The notes beneath the pieces were generated by a model. The model searched no databases, was not told the origin of the DNA, and saw only the letters and a program-made list of their open reading frames with translations. The position numbers were made by a program, and so were the translations under genes. From Halomonas sp. SpR1 (GTDB lineage Bacteria; Pseudomonadota; Gammaproteobacteria; Pseudomonadales; Halomonadaceae), in assembly GCF_031010175.1 (NCBI RefSeq), contig NZ_JAUAMB010000016.1, forward strand, positions 48,957 through 112,956: 64,000 nt of DNA, given 5' to 3'. Of the stretch, positions 52,146 to 58,787 are shown one piece after another; within the stretch, counting starts at the first letter, position 1; every line of letters begins with the position of its first letter.

Positions 52146-52152
52146 GTTAAAT
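52146..52152 (+). other. attI core site (GTTRRRY)
   Basis: GTTAAAT matches the integron core GTTRRRY exactly and lies between intI and the first cassette gene, 15 bases before the TTG start of that gene. The 204 bases between intI and this point should hold attI and the cassette promoter Pc. They are AT-rich near 52020-52060, but I cannot name a clear -35/-10 pair. Confidence 0.7.
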
Positions 52153-52167
52153 TTACAGGAGTAGATT

Positions 52168-52593
52168 TTGACTAAAGATGAATTTGATGAACTATATCTA
52201 TTTCTTCGTCAGGAGGTTTCTGCCGCCGGGCTAAGTCAAGTAGATCAAGTTATTGACATGGAATTTACCCGCAACCTAGACGGCAAAGAGTCTGTTGAAA
52301 GATATACTGAGTGCTTATTGAGGATGCTGAAAGAGCGAAATACTAAAATTGGTGACTCTATACTCGACCTCCTCAATTACTCTATCAATACCAAGTCGGG
52401 AAAACCAATCAAAGACATTGAAGTGTTATTTTCCCAAGAAGAATCTAAGCGTTACAGCAAACAGTCTGAAAACATTCGCAAAGGCAAAGACTATTCAGCC
52501 TTAATATCCAGAATAGAGAGCTTTAATTACAAACTCTCTCAAACTCCAGAAAACACACCAAGAGGGCCAAGCAATGGACCTAGCTTCCCTTAA
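52168..52593 (+). CDS. cassette 1, first gene: hypothetical protein
   Basis: A 141-residue soluble protein starting at TTG 52168, chosen because ACAGGAG lies 6-11 bases upstream and the attI core just before that. It is mostly helical and charged (KEERNTKIGDS-type stretches, then EESKRYSKQSENIRKGKDYS) and I recognise no family. Its last 20 bases overlap the next gene. The tight overlap suggests the two products work together. First position after attI usually gives the strongest expression from Pc. Confidence 0.75.
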   Translation: MTKDEFDELYLFLRQEVSAAGLSQVDQVIDMEFTRNLDGKESVERYTECLLRMLKERNTKIGDSILDLLNYSINTKSGKPIKDIEVLFSQEESKRYSKQSENIRKGKDYSALISRIESFNYKLSQTPENTPRGPSNGPSFP

Positions 52594-53254
52594 AAATGAG
52601 ATAGTTAACATGCTTCAAGAAAATGTTGGAGCATCTGAAGAATTGGATTATCAAGTCATAAAAGACGATGAGAAAGCTGGAAAGCTTTACGAAGCATATG
52701 TATTAGCGTCAGTTTGTAGCTCTTTGAAGAATAAGGAAGGTTTGCGACTAGAGTTAAGCGTTGGCGAGAAAATCTACCTGAAGCGTGGTACAGGGCCAAT
52801 AAATAGGGCTTACCCCTGCATAGAGGCGTATCGCGATGATGAGTTGGTGGCTGAAATTTGGACTGACGTGTGCTTTATATCTCAGAGTTACTTAAGGACC
52901 TCGAAGTATTTTCGGTCAACAACACCTCAGTATGGTGACTATCATGAGCTGGATATCCTTATGGTCGAACCGAACTTAGATTCTTACCCACTACCAGAAA
53001 AAATCTGGCTAGGTGTTGAGTGTAAAAATACCGGAATGAGGAAGGGTATATTAAAAGAAATACTAGGCGTCAGAAGAGAATTGAGTTTTATCAGCGAATC
53101 AAGAAACACAAAGTTCAAAAAGTGGCCTCAAACCGAAGCGAGGTCTAATCCTCCTTGTTGTTTAATGCTCTACTCAAGTGATGAGGCAGTTGAAAAGTAT
53201 AGAAATTCCGGTAATTTTTACGACATTAAGTTCATACATCAAGAAATAGAATGA
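52574..53254 (+). CDS. cassette 1, second gene: PD-(D/E)xK-like nuclease candidate
   Basis: A 226-residue soluble protein. HELDILMVEP followed about 17 residues later by IWLGVECKNTG fits the D...ExK metal-binding core of restriction-endonuclease-like folds. The region before it (GPINRAYPCIEAYRDDELVA) and the helix after it (GILKEILGVRRELSF) fit that fold's strand-helix order. I do not recognise a named family. It overlaps the upstream gene, so the cassette carries a two-gene operon, unusual for cassettes. A role in phage or plasmid defence is inference. Confidence 0.65.
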   Translation: MDLASLKNEIVNMLQENVGASEELDYQVIKDDEKAGKLYEAYVLASVCSSLKNKEGLRLELSVGEKIYLKRGTGPINRAYPCIEAYRDDELVAEIWTDVCFISQSYLRTSKYFRSTTPQYGDYHELDILMVEPNLDSYPLPEKIWLGVECKNTGMRKGILKEILGVRRELSFISESRNTKFKKWPQTEARSNPPCCLMLYSSDEAVEKYRNSGNFYDIKFIHQEIE

Positions 53255-53255
53255 A

Positions 53256-53308
53256 ATTTAACAAACAAAGCCAGCGGATGCTTCGCACCGCTGCTTTGGG
53301 CGTTAAAT
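53256..53308 (+). repeat. attC of cassette 1
   Basis: A 53-base site from ATTTAAC (R'') to GTTAAAT (R'). The arms AAAGCCAGCGG and CCGCTGCTTTGGG pair around GATGCTTCGCA, giving the extrahelical-base hairpin typical of attC. It begins 2 bases after the stop codon. Confidence 0.92.
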
Positions 53309-53318
53309 TGCACTAGTC

Positions 53319-53621
53319 ATGGAGAGGGCTGGAAATTTGTGGGATTTACTGAGTAAAAATAGCTTTCTTGGCGCATTAGTGTCTGGTTTGCTAATTCTTC
53401 TAGTAGGCTGGCTCATTAATTTAGCCGTTACTAATTATCGCTCCAACCGAGTCTACAATATTCTGCAAAGTGGACTGTCCGAAAAGAAAAAGAGCTATTT
53501 ACCCACAGCTTACTTGTCATCAAAAACTGGTTACACGCAATCTCAAATTGAATCGCTTTGTAGTCATCACAAAAAAATAGTACGAAACGAAAAGGAGCTT
53601 GAGTCATGGCGCGTAAAATAA
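53319..53621 (+). CDS. cassette 2: small single-TM protein
   Basis: A 100-residue protein with one membrane helix (FLGALVSGLLILLVGWLINL, residues about 16-36) and a basic cytoplasmic tail. The tail contains a helix-turn-like TAYLSSKTGYTQSQIESLCS that could be a small winged-helix or DNA-reader module. No family is recognised. The ATG lies 10 bases after the attC core and has no clear ribosome site. Small membrane proteins are common cassette cargo; the function is unknown. Confidence 0.65.
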   Translation: MERAGNLWDLLSKNSFLGALVSGLLILLVGWLINLAVTNYRSNRVYNILQSGLSEKKKSYLPTAYLSSKTGYTQSQIESLCSHHKKIVRNEKELESWRVK

Positions 53622-53631
53622 TTTCCGTGCA

Positions 53632-53724
53632 ATTTAACAAGTTGCTGTTGTCGCCGCTACGCGGCTGGGACAGCCTACACGCCGCTTCGCTCTGTTTCGG
53701 CTGCCCCAAAGCAAAGCGTTATGC
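53632..53724 (+). repeat. attC of cassette 2
   Basis: A 93-base site from ATTTAAC to GTTATGC. The inner arms are GTTGCTGTTGTCG and the CGGCTGCCCCAAAGCAAAGC side. The stop codon of the gene lies 10 bases before it. Confidence 0.85.
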
Positions 53725-53766
53725 CGATTCAGGCATGTTACAGATACTCTATTTTTATTATTAGTC

Positions 53767-55176
53767 ATGAATATGTTGAAACCTAAATACCAACAGCTCT
53801 CAATCACTTCTATTGAACAATCTTTAGAAATTAAAGAATGGCTAGCTCAATTTAGTGATGGACAGAAAGTAATTGCTAAAACACTTTTGAGTCGATTGAA
53901 TTTTGTTTCACGTGACGAGTATTCGCACTGGCTTCGTAGGTCTATAGAACAGCTGCCACCCAATAAAAAATATGCTCTATATTCAATTAGAAAATTAGAT
54001 TCAGATGAAGAAAGCTATTGGGATTCTTCTGGCGCACCTACGTTAAGGCCTGCAACCTCTCAGGGCAGTGAGGATTTAGTTTATTCACTGATCTCGAATC
54101 TAGTTCGGTCTAACAAGAAATACCTTCTAGATCATCCAGCCATTTCGGATTTAAAATCAAACAAAATAAGAAACCTCGTTCTTATTGATGATTCTATAGG
54201 TAGTGGTGATCGAGTATCGAGTTTTATAAATGCGATACTAGAGAATCCAACATTTTTAAGTTGGTGGAGCTTTGGCTGGATTAAAATAACCATTATTTGC
54301 TTCGCTAGGCCGAACGCTTCAGAGAAACGAATTGTCGACTGCATTCGTGGTTCGGATCATGGAAAAAGAAAATTTCGAAAATCATCAAAAATCGAATTTA
54401 TTAGTGAATTTGTCTACAACGAGAGATGGTTAGAAGAGCGCTGGGGAAAGAATTACAAACAGATAGTAGAACTTTGTAGGAATCAAACAAAAGTAGGTAA
54501 ATGGGCTCGCTTAGGTTACGGTGAAGTTTTATCTAATTTGATTTTTTATCACAGTGTTCCTAATAACACTCCCGGCATTCTATGGTTTAGTAATAACAAA
54601 TGGCAAGGATTGTTGACTGGCCGTGTCTTACCCAGTTGGCTGATAGATTTACTGAATGGTAATGCTGTAGAAAAATATACCACTTCAACAAGCGCGCCTA
54701 TATCAAATGAATTGTTAAGCCTTCTATCTCTTGTGAAGAGAGGAGTGAGAAGAGTTTCGAGTATAGCAATCAGGCTTAATGTCGATCATCATTATGCTGA
54801 TAAGCTTATTGAGCATGCAGGAAGATTAGGCTACTTAACACCTAACCTTCGATTAACAAAAGCGGGTATAGATATACTCAAACAAACGAATGAACCTCTA
54901 GATCTACCAAAATGGGACTATAGCCTGTATATTCCAAGCTCGTGGTGTGCTGGCCAAGCAAACATTCAGCCGTCGACTGGTAAGGTGCTCTCATCTTTAT
55001 CATCGACAGATTCTGCAAAAGCTTTGGCTTTTGCGGATGGGGATGTCGGAGAGGCATCTCTGGAAAGATCTGACGCTAAGGCGGCTGCGCCGCCCTTCAG
55101 TGTCATGCCTCAATCACCTTCGGTGTCTCGGGAAAGCCATGACACTGATGGCCCCCTGGGCTCAAAGGAGAGGTGA
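53767..55176 (+). CDS. cassette 3: retron-associated PRTase-winged-helix protein
   Basis: A 469-residue protein. RNLVLIDDSIGSGDRVSSFI (near residues 136-155) matches the PRPP-binding loop of type I phosphoribosyltransferases, with acidic pair DD and the GSG turn. Residues about 318-378 form a winged helix (VKRGVRRVSSIAIRLNVDHH, then LGYLTPNLRLTKAG). From about residue 393 the protein becomes low-complexity Ser/Ala, because the DNA here also encodes the predicted retron RNA. The stop TGA abuts the ATG of the RT gene. PRTase plus winged helix is, as I recall, the accessory of one described retron type; toxin activity held in check by the RT-msDNA is inference. Confidence 0.75.
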   Translation: MNMLKPKYQQLSITSIEQSLEIKEWLAQFSDGQKVIAKTLLSRLNFVSRDEYSHWLRRSIEQLPPNKKYALYSIRKLDSDEESYWDSSGAPTLRPATSQGSEDLVYSLISNLVRSNKKYLLDHPAISDLKSNKIRNLVLIDDSIGSGDRVSSFINAILENPTFLSWWSFGWIKITIICFARPNASEKRIVDCIRGSDHGKRKFRKSSKIEFISEFVYNERWLEERWGKNYKQIVELCRNQTKVGKWARLGYGEVLSNLIFYHSVPNNTPGILWFSNNKWQGLLTGRVLPSWLIDLLNGNAVEKYTTSTSAPISNELLSLLSLVKRGVRRVSSIAIRLNVDHHYADKLIEHAGRLGYLTPNLRLTKAGIDILKQTNEPLDLPKWDYSLYIPSSWCAGQANIQPSTGKVLSSLSSTDSAKALAFADGDVGEASLERSDAKAAAPPFSVMPQSPSVSRESHDTDGPLGSKER

Positions 55177-55199
55177 ATGGAAGCTTGGTCAGTACACCA
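54943..55199 (+). ncRNA. predicted retron msr-msd RNA
   Basis: A 17-bp inverted repeat flanks the region: a1 TGGTGTGCTGGCCAAGC (54943-54959) and a2 GCTTGGTCAGTACACCA (55183-55199) pair fully with two G-U pairs. Inside are strong hairpins. Hairpin I is TCTGCAAAAGC/GCTTTTGCGGA with a 4-base loop (55012-55037). Hairpin II is GGGGATG/CATCTCT (55039-55061). Hairpin III spans 55072-55104 with a GGCGGC/GCCGCC core and two bulges. Hairpin IV is an 11-bp perfect stem TCAGTGTCATG/CATGACACTGA (55097-55148) containing CACC-TTC-GGTG. III and IV overlap and are alternatives. I and II look like msr, and III/IV like msd. The RNA covers the last 78 codons of the effector gene and the first 7 of RT. Confidence 0.72.
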
Positions 55200-56361
55200 T
55201 CTATCTAAAGCAGCACAATCATCTCTCGATGAGCCATCTGTTACTCACTTGAAAGCTTATGCTCAGAGCCTTCAACGATCTGGTATTCCTGTAATTTTTA
55301 CTCTTGGCCACCTATCAAAGATTGTAGGTGTAGATTATTCAGTCCTACGCATGACGGTGGAGCGCCGCAGAGAAAGTGCTAACTACCGCATGTTTGCTAT
55401 TAAAAAGCGCTCAGGCGGGAGGCGTCACATACACTCAGTTACTGGAGAGTTGCTACGGACACAACAATTCATTAATTCTGAGATTTTACAGAAATTTGAT
55501 CCTCACTCTGCGTCATTTGCCTTTCACCCTAAAGGAGGTGTTCGGAATTGTGCTTCAAAGCATTGTGGTGCCCGATGGATGTTTCAATACGACTTGGCTG
55601 ACTTTTTTCATTCAATCGACGAATCAGATGTTTATAGTATATTTTCAGGTATGGGGTATCGACCTTTACTAGCTTTTGAGATGGCTAGGGTTTGTACCAC
55701 CCTTCGACTTCCAAAGCACTTAATGCATTTGCTGAACATGCCCAACCGCTCAAGCTTTGGGAAAAATTACACCTTATATCAGAAGGTTGTAGATGTTCGA
55801 GGTTTTGGTGCACTTCCAAGCCCATCCCCTATGGGAGTGTTACCGCAGGGTGCACCTACGAGTCCAATGCTCAGCAACTTAGCAGCGTATAAACTTGATA
55901 TAGAATTGACAGAATTTGCGGATAATCATGGCTTGATTTACACACGATATGCTGATGATTTGACATTTTCTTCTATTGAAAATTTTCCTAAAGAGTTATC
56001 TATTGGTGATATTCATCGCTCAGTAATTGGAATTATTCGAAAAAACAAGTTTATAGAAAATAGGAAAAAAACAAGAGTCGCCGGTCCTGGTTCGAAGAAA
56101 ACAGTTCTTGGACTTCTGGTTGATGGTGATTTGCCAAGGTTATCGAAAGAAACATACAAACGCATAGATAGGCATTTATATGCAATTAAAAAGTATGGAA
56201 TTACGGCTGTTTCTAATTATGAAAAGTTTGACACCCCTCTCGGGTTCTACAACCACCTAGCTGGTTTGGTAGCATTCGTTAAGGACGTTGACATTCAAAG
56301 GTGGAATGAATTCCATAGCCGGTTTTCAAGTATTAACTCACCGACAAAAATCAATGACTAA
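55177..56361 (+). CDS. cassette 3: retron-type reverse transcriptase
   Basis: A 394-residue RT. The catalytic motifs are FQYDLADFFHSI (first Asp, near residue 138), LPQGAPTSPMLSNL (domain 4) and YTRYADDLTFSS (YADD, near 254). The later TVLGLLVDG sits where retron RTs have VTG. I do not find a clear NAxxH motif, so assignment leans on the whole pattern and on the adjacent RNA. N-terminal MEAWSVHHL and YRMFAIKKRSGGRRHIHSV resemble retron RT starts. The ribosome site AAAGGAGAGG before ATG 55177 is strong. The a2 repeat lies inside codons 3-8. Confidence 0.9.
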   Translation: MEAWSVHHLSKAAQSSLDEPSVTHLKAYAQSLQRSGIPVIFTLGHLSKIVGVDYSVLRMTVERRRESANYRMFAIKKRSGGRRHIHSVTGELLRTQQFINSEILQKFDPHSASFAFHPKGGVRNCASKHCGARWMFQYDLADFFHSIDESDVYSIFSGMGYRPLLAFEMARVCTTLRLPKHLMHLLNMPNRSSFGKNYTLYQKVVDVRGFGALPSPSPMGVLPQGAPTSPMLSNLAAYKLDIELTEFADNHGLIYTRYADDLTFSSIENFPKELSIGDIHRSVIGIIRKNKFIENRKKTRVAGPGSKKTVLGLLVDGDLPRLSKETYKRIDRHLYAIKKYGITAVSNYEKFDTPLGFYNHLAGLVAFVKDVDIQRWNEFHSRFSSINSPTKIND

Positions 56362-56381
56362 GAGCCTTGCCAAATATTTAG

Positions 56382-56459
56382 GCATAACAAGTGGCAGCAC
56401 GGTGACCGCTTTTCCGCCGCGCTGCGGCTCCAAATCGGCACGTGTGCCAAGCGTTATAC
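56382..56459 (+). repeat. attC of cassette 3 (retron cassette)
   Basis: A 78-base site from GCATAAC to GTTATAC. Complementary arms include TGGCAGCACGGTGACCG and CGGCACGTGTGCCAAGC, with a central CCGCCGCGCTGCGGC fold. It closes a cassette of about 2.7 kb (53719-56453), large for a cassette. Confidence 0.88.
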
Positions 56460-56490
56460 ATCAGATTTAGTCTGGAGTAAGGAAGCCGGA

Positions 56491-57414
56491 ATGACTAGAC
56501 CAAAGCAACATCATTATTTGCCCGAATCTTATCAATATCAGTTTGTTGATTCTGATAATCGAATTCACTTTCTAGATAAAATTTCCGGTCGTGTACAAAA
56601 AACGATACCTAAATCTTTTGGTAAAGAGAAAGATTTATATACTCTAGAAAAACCACCTGAGGGAAAACAACCTACATACATTGAAAATCCCACTTTATCA
56701 GGTGTCGATGGGAATTATCCTGAATTAGTAAAAAAGCTAGAGGGAGAGGACTTCTCTGCATTGGATAAGCGTAACCTTGCACGTTACTTAGGTTACCTTA
56801 GGAACAGAACTCCTTCTTATTTCAAGCTTATTGAGCAGGTGTCGCAAGAAGTCTCGTTAAAGGATATCTATCAGGAAGTTGTCCTGGATGATGAGAAGCT
56901 AAAGCTTTATCAAAATGAAGCTCTATTTGATATGTCTAGCGAAGAAGCCTTTGTAGAGCAGGCTATTAATCATATAGGCACTGACAAGGATCATATTCTC
57001 AATACATTCTTAAGATCATCTCCTGAGTTTGCCGAATTAATAGATTGTTGCGATTGGGATGTCATGATTTCTCGGTCGATACCATTTATCTCATCGGATA
57101 AAGCATTTGCGAAAGCCGAAGATGAATTATTCTTCGTCGACCAAGGTAGAACGATATACAAGCGCTACTTTTTAATACCATTGTCTTCATCTATTTGCCT
57201 GCGATTAAGCGGTGATAACTCTAGGCTTTCTAAACGAATTGTAGCAGATGAGGAAATTTTAGACGTGAATGAGTGTATTTCATACTGCGCAGAAAGATGG
57301 ATAATCGGAAGTTCTGAAGAGGTTTTATTAAATTCACATAATGCATCTAAAGCTTTGTTGGCTGAAGAAGCTGTAAATGATGTCATTTCGATGCTTACTC
57401 GTGATGAAGTATAA
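56491..57414 (+). CDS. cassette 4: DUF4238 family protein
   Basis: A 307-residue soluble protein. The N-terminus KQHHYLPESYQYQFVDSD is the HHYxPxxYxxxF signature of DUF4238, and the central CDWDVMISRSIPFISSDKA (xSDxP-type) also fits. The family is widespread, including in integrons and defence islands as I recall, but has no proven function known to me. The start has AAGGAAG upstream. The stop codon overlaps the first base pairs of its attC. Confidence 0.8.
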   Translation: MTRPKQHHYLPESYQYQFVDSDNRIHFLDKISGRVQKTIPKSFGKEKDLYTLEKPPEGKQPTYIENPTLSGVDGNYPELVKKLEGEDFSALDKRNLARYLGYLRNRTPSYFKLIEQVSQEVSLKDIYQEVVLDDEKLKLYQNEALFDMSSEEAFVEQAINHIGTDKDHILNTFLRSSPEFAELIDCCDWDVMISRSIPFISSDKAFAKAEDELFFVDQGRTIYKRYFLIPLSSSICLRLSGDNSRLSKRIVADEEILDVNECISYCAERWIIGSSEEVLLNSHNASKALLAEEAVNDVISMLTRDEV

Positions 57415-57512
57415 CAATAAACTAAACGCGGATTCGGTTTGCGGTCACGCGTTTTGCAAAAACACGCAAAACAACATGCCAGCAAGCCTCACCGGTTAGT
57501 TAGGCGTTATGC
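57409..57512 (+). repeat. attC of cassette 4
   Basis: A 104-base site from GTATAAC to GTTATGC. The arms ACTAAACGCGG and CCGGTTAGTTAGGC pair, and the centre GCGTTTTGC/GCAAAACA-type repeats fold on themselves. It overlaps the stop codon of the DUF4238 gene. Confidence 0.85.
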
Positions 57513-57533
57513 CACAAAAAATAAGGGTTTTGG

Positions 57534-58706
57534 ATGAATCGTTATATTAATATTGCGCTGAATAAGTTTGAATCCGTGCCGGTTTCGTTGCGTTTAGATC
57601 CAAACCAAGATATTGCAGCCGAGAAGTGCCTAGTTGATTTAGCCCGGCTTTACCATCACTACTACTTAGACTCTTATGGAAGAAGACCTCCATATCCTGA
57701 TCCATCACAATTTGAGTATTTGCGGTTCCTAGCTGAAACAGGGGACTTTCGTATACTATGTGGCGGAATAGGTGATTCTACTGCAAAAAAAAGACATGCA
57801 TCCACTGAGCTAGGCCAAGCTTTTTGCAGGTGGTTCCTTTGCGAACATCTAAACATCACGTACTTTGCACATATGGATAAAGTGCTTGATAAAGATCCAG
57901 TTGATGAGTTTGAAGGCTTCAAAGTACTACGAGTTGAAAATGGAGATGCACCTGATTACCTGTGTGCAGAAAATATGTACTCTGTATATCTTGCTGAAGC
58001 AAAGGGTCGCTACAAATCTATAAATTTTAAAAATAAAGATTTTGAAACGTGGCGTAAGCAATTTTCAAGAGTTGAAGTCAGAGATAAAGATAATATACTT
58101 CGCAGTGTTAAAGGTTATATTGTTGGAACAAGATTTGCAAAAGAAGAAAACTCCAGTTCAGTTAAGTCGGGTGTTTTTGCAGAAGACCCACAAAGCCCAG
58201 GCGATCTCAAACTTGATGATTTTACTGCGAGTCAAGTTTATAGAAAAATCCAAAAGATTCACTTTGCCGATATTTTTGAAAAGCTGAATCAGCCTCTGGT
58301 TGCTGCTGCGTTGATCATGAACTCTGTAATTTCTGATCAACTGAGAATTCAAGCAGTTACGTGGAGGCTAGCCTTGGATTCTGTTGGGCAGATGGAGTTT
58401 GTAGGTGGCTACTGGAAGACCTCTCCAGGAGATTTACCTTTCAGTTTAAAACAAGATGGTTCTATAAGTACTTATCCACCTGATCCATTTAGATTGGATC
58501 ATGGTCGAGGTGTATTTATCGGATTAGAGCGAAAAGTATTTGAATCTGTGTGTCGCTCTGTTAGAACCAATGAAGCTGAGAAGAGATCAATCGCACAGCC
58601 TATCAAGGATATCCCGCCATTCTACAGCGCTATCAGCTTGCTTCGTGACGGTTCCATTCTTGGACCAGCGGGATTTTTTATACCGACGGGCTTTATAGAA
58701 GTATAA
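57534..58706 (+). CDS. cassette 5: PD-(D/E)xK-like protein of unknown family
   Basis: A 390-residue soluble protein. APDYLCAENMYSVYLAEAKG (near residues 140-160) is a textbook PD...(D/E)xK arrangement: PD, a strand, then ExK (EAK). The preceding helix AFCRWFLCEHLNITYFAHMD and following KNKDFETWRKQFSRVEVRDK would complete a nuclease-like core. The C-terminal half is unrecognised. The start ATG 57534 has TAAGGG upstream. A nuclease role in defence is inferred from motif and context only. Confidence 0.65.
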   Translation: MNRYINIALNKFESVPVSLRLDPNQDIAAEKCLVDLARLYHHYYLDSYGRRPPYPDPSQFEYLRFLAETGDFRILCGGIGDSTAKKRHASTELGQAFCRWFLCEHLNITYFAHMDKVLDKDPVDEFEGFKVLRVENGDAPDYLCAENMYSVYLAEAKGRYKSINFKNKDFETWRKQFSRVEVRDKDNILRSVKGYIVGTRFAKEENSSSVKSGVFAEDPQSPGDLKLDDFTASQVYRKIQKIHFADIFEKLNQPLVAAALIMNSVISDQLRIQAVTWRLALDSVGQMEFVGGYWKTSPGDLPFSLKQDGSISTYPPDPFRLDHGRGVFIGLERKVFESVCRSVRTNEAEKRSIAQPIKDIPPFYSAISLLRDGSILGPAGFFIPTGFIEV

Positions 58707-58715
58707 AGGATATGA

Positions 58716-58787
58716 TCATAACAAATGAATGAAACCGACCAAATTTACGCTGCCGCTCCAAATTGGCAGCTTATTCAAGCGTTGAGC
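58716..58787 (+). repeat. attC of cassette 5, with an IS at its R' end
   Basis: The site runs from TCATAAC to GTTGAGC. Inner arms are GCTGCC and GGCAGC. The last bases, GAGC, may belong to the adjoining IS end (GAGCCTGTAG), so the original R' may have been GTT plus sequence now found at 60686 (GCTAGAAT) beyond the IS. Confidence 0.8.

Noticed and set aside
54933..55189. Shorter a1/a2 candidate CCAAGCT/AGCTTGG
   Set aside because: Only 7 bp, against 17 bp for the chosen pair that overlaps it on the right side.
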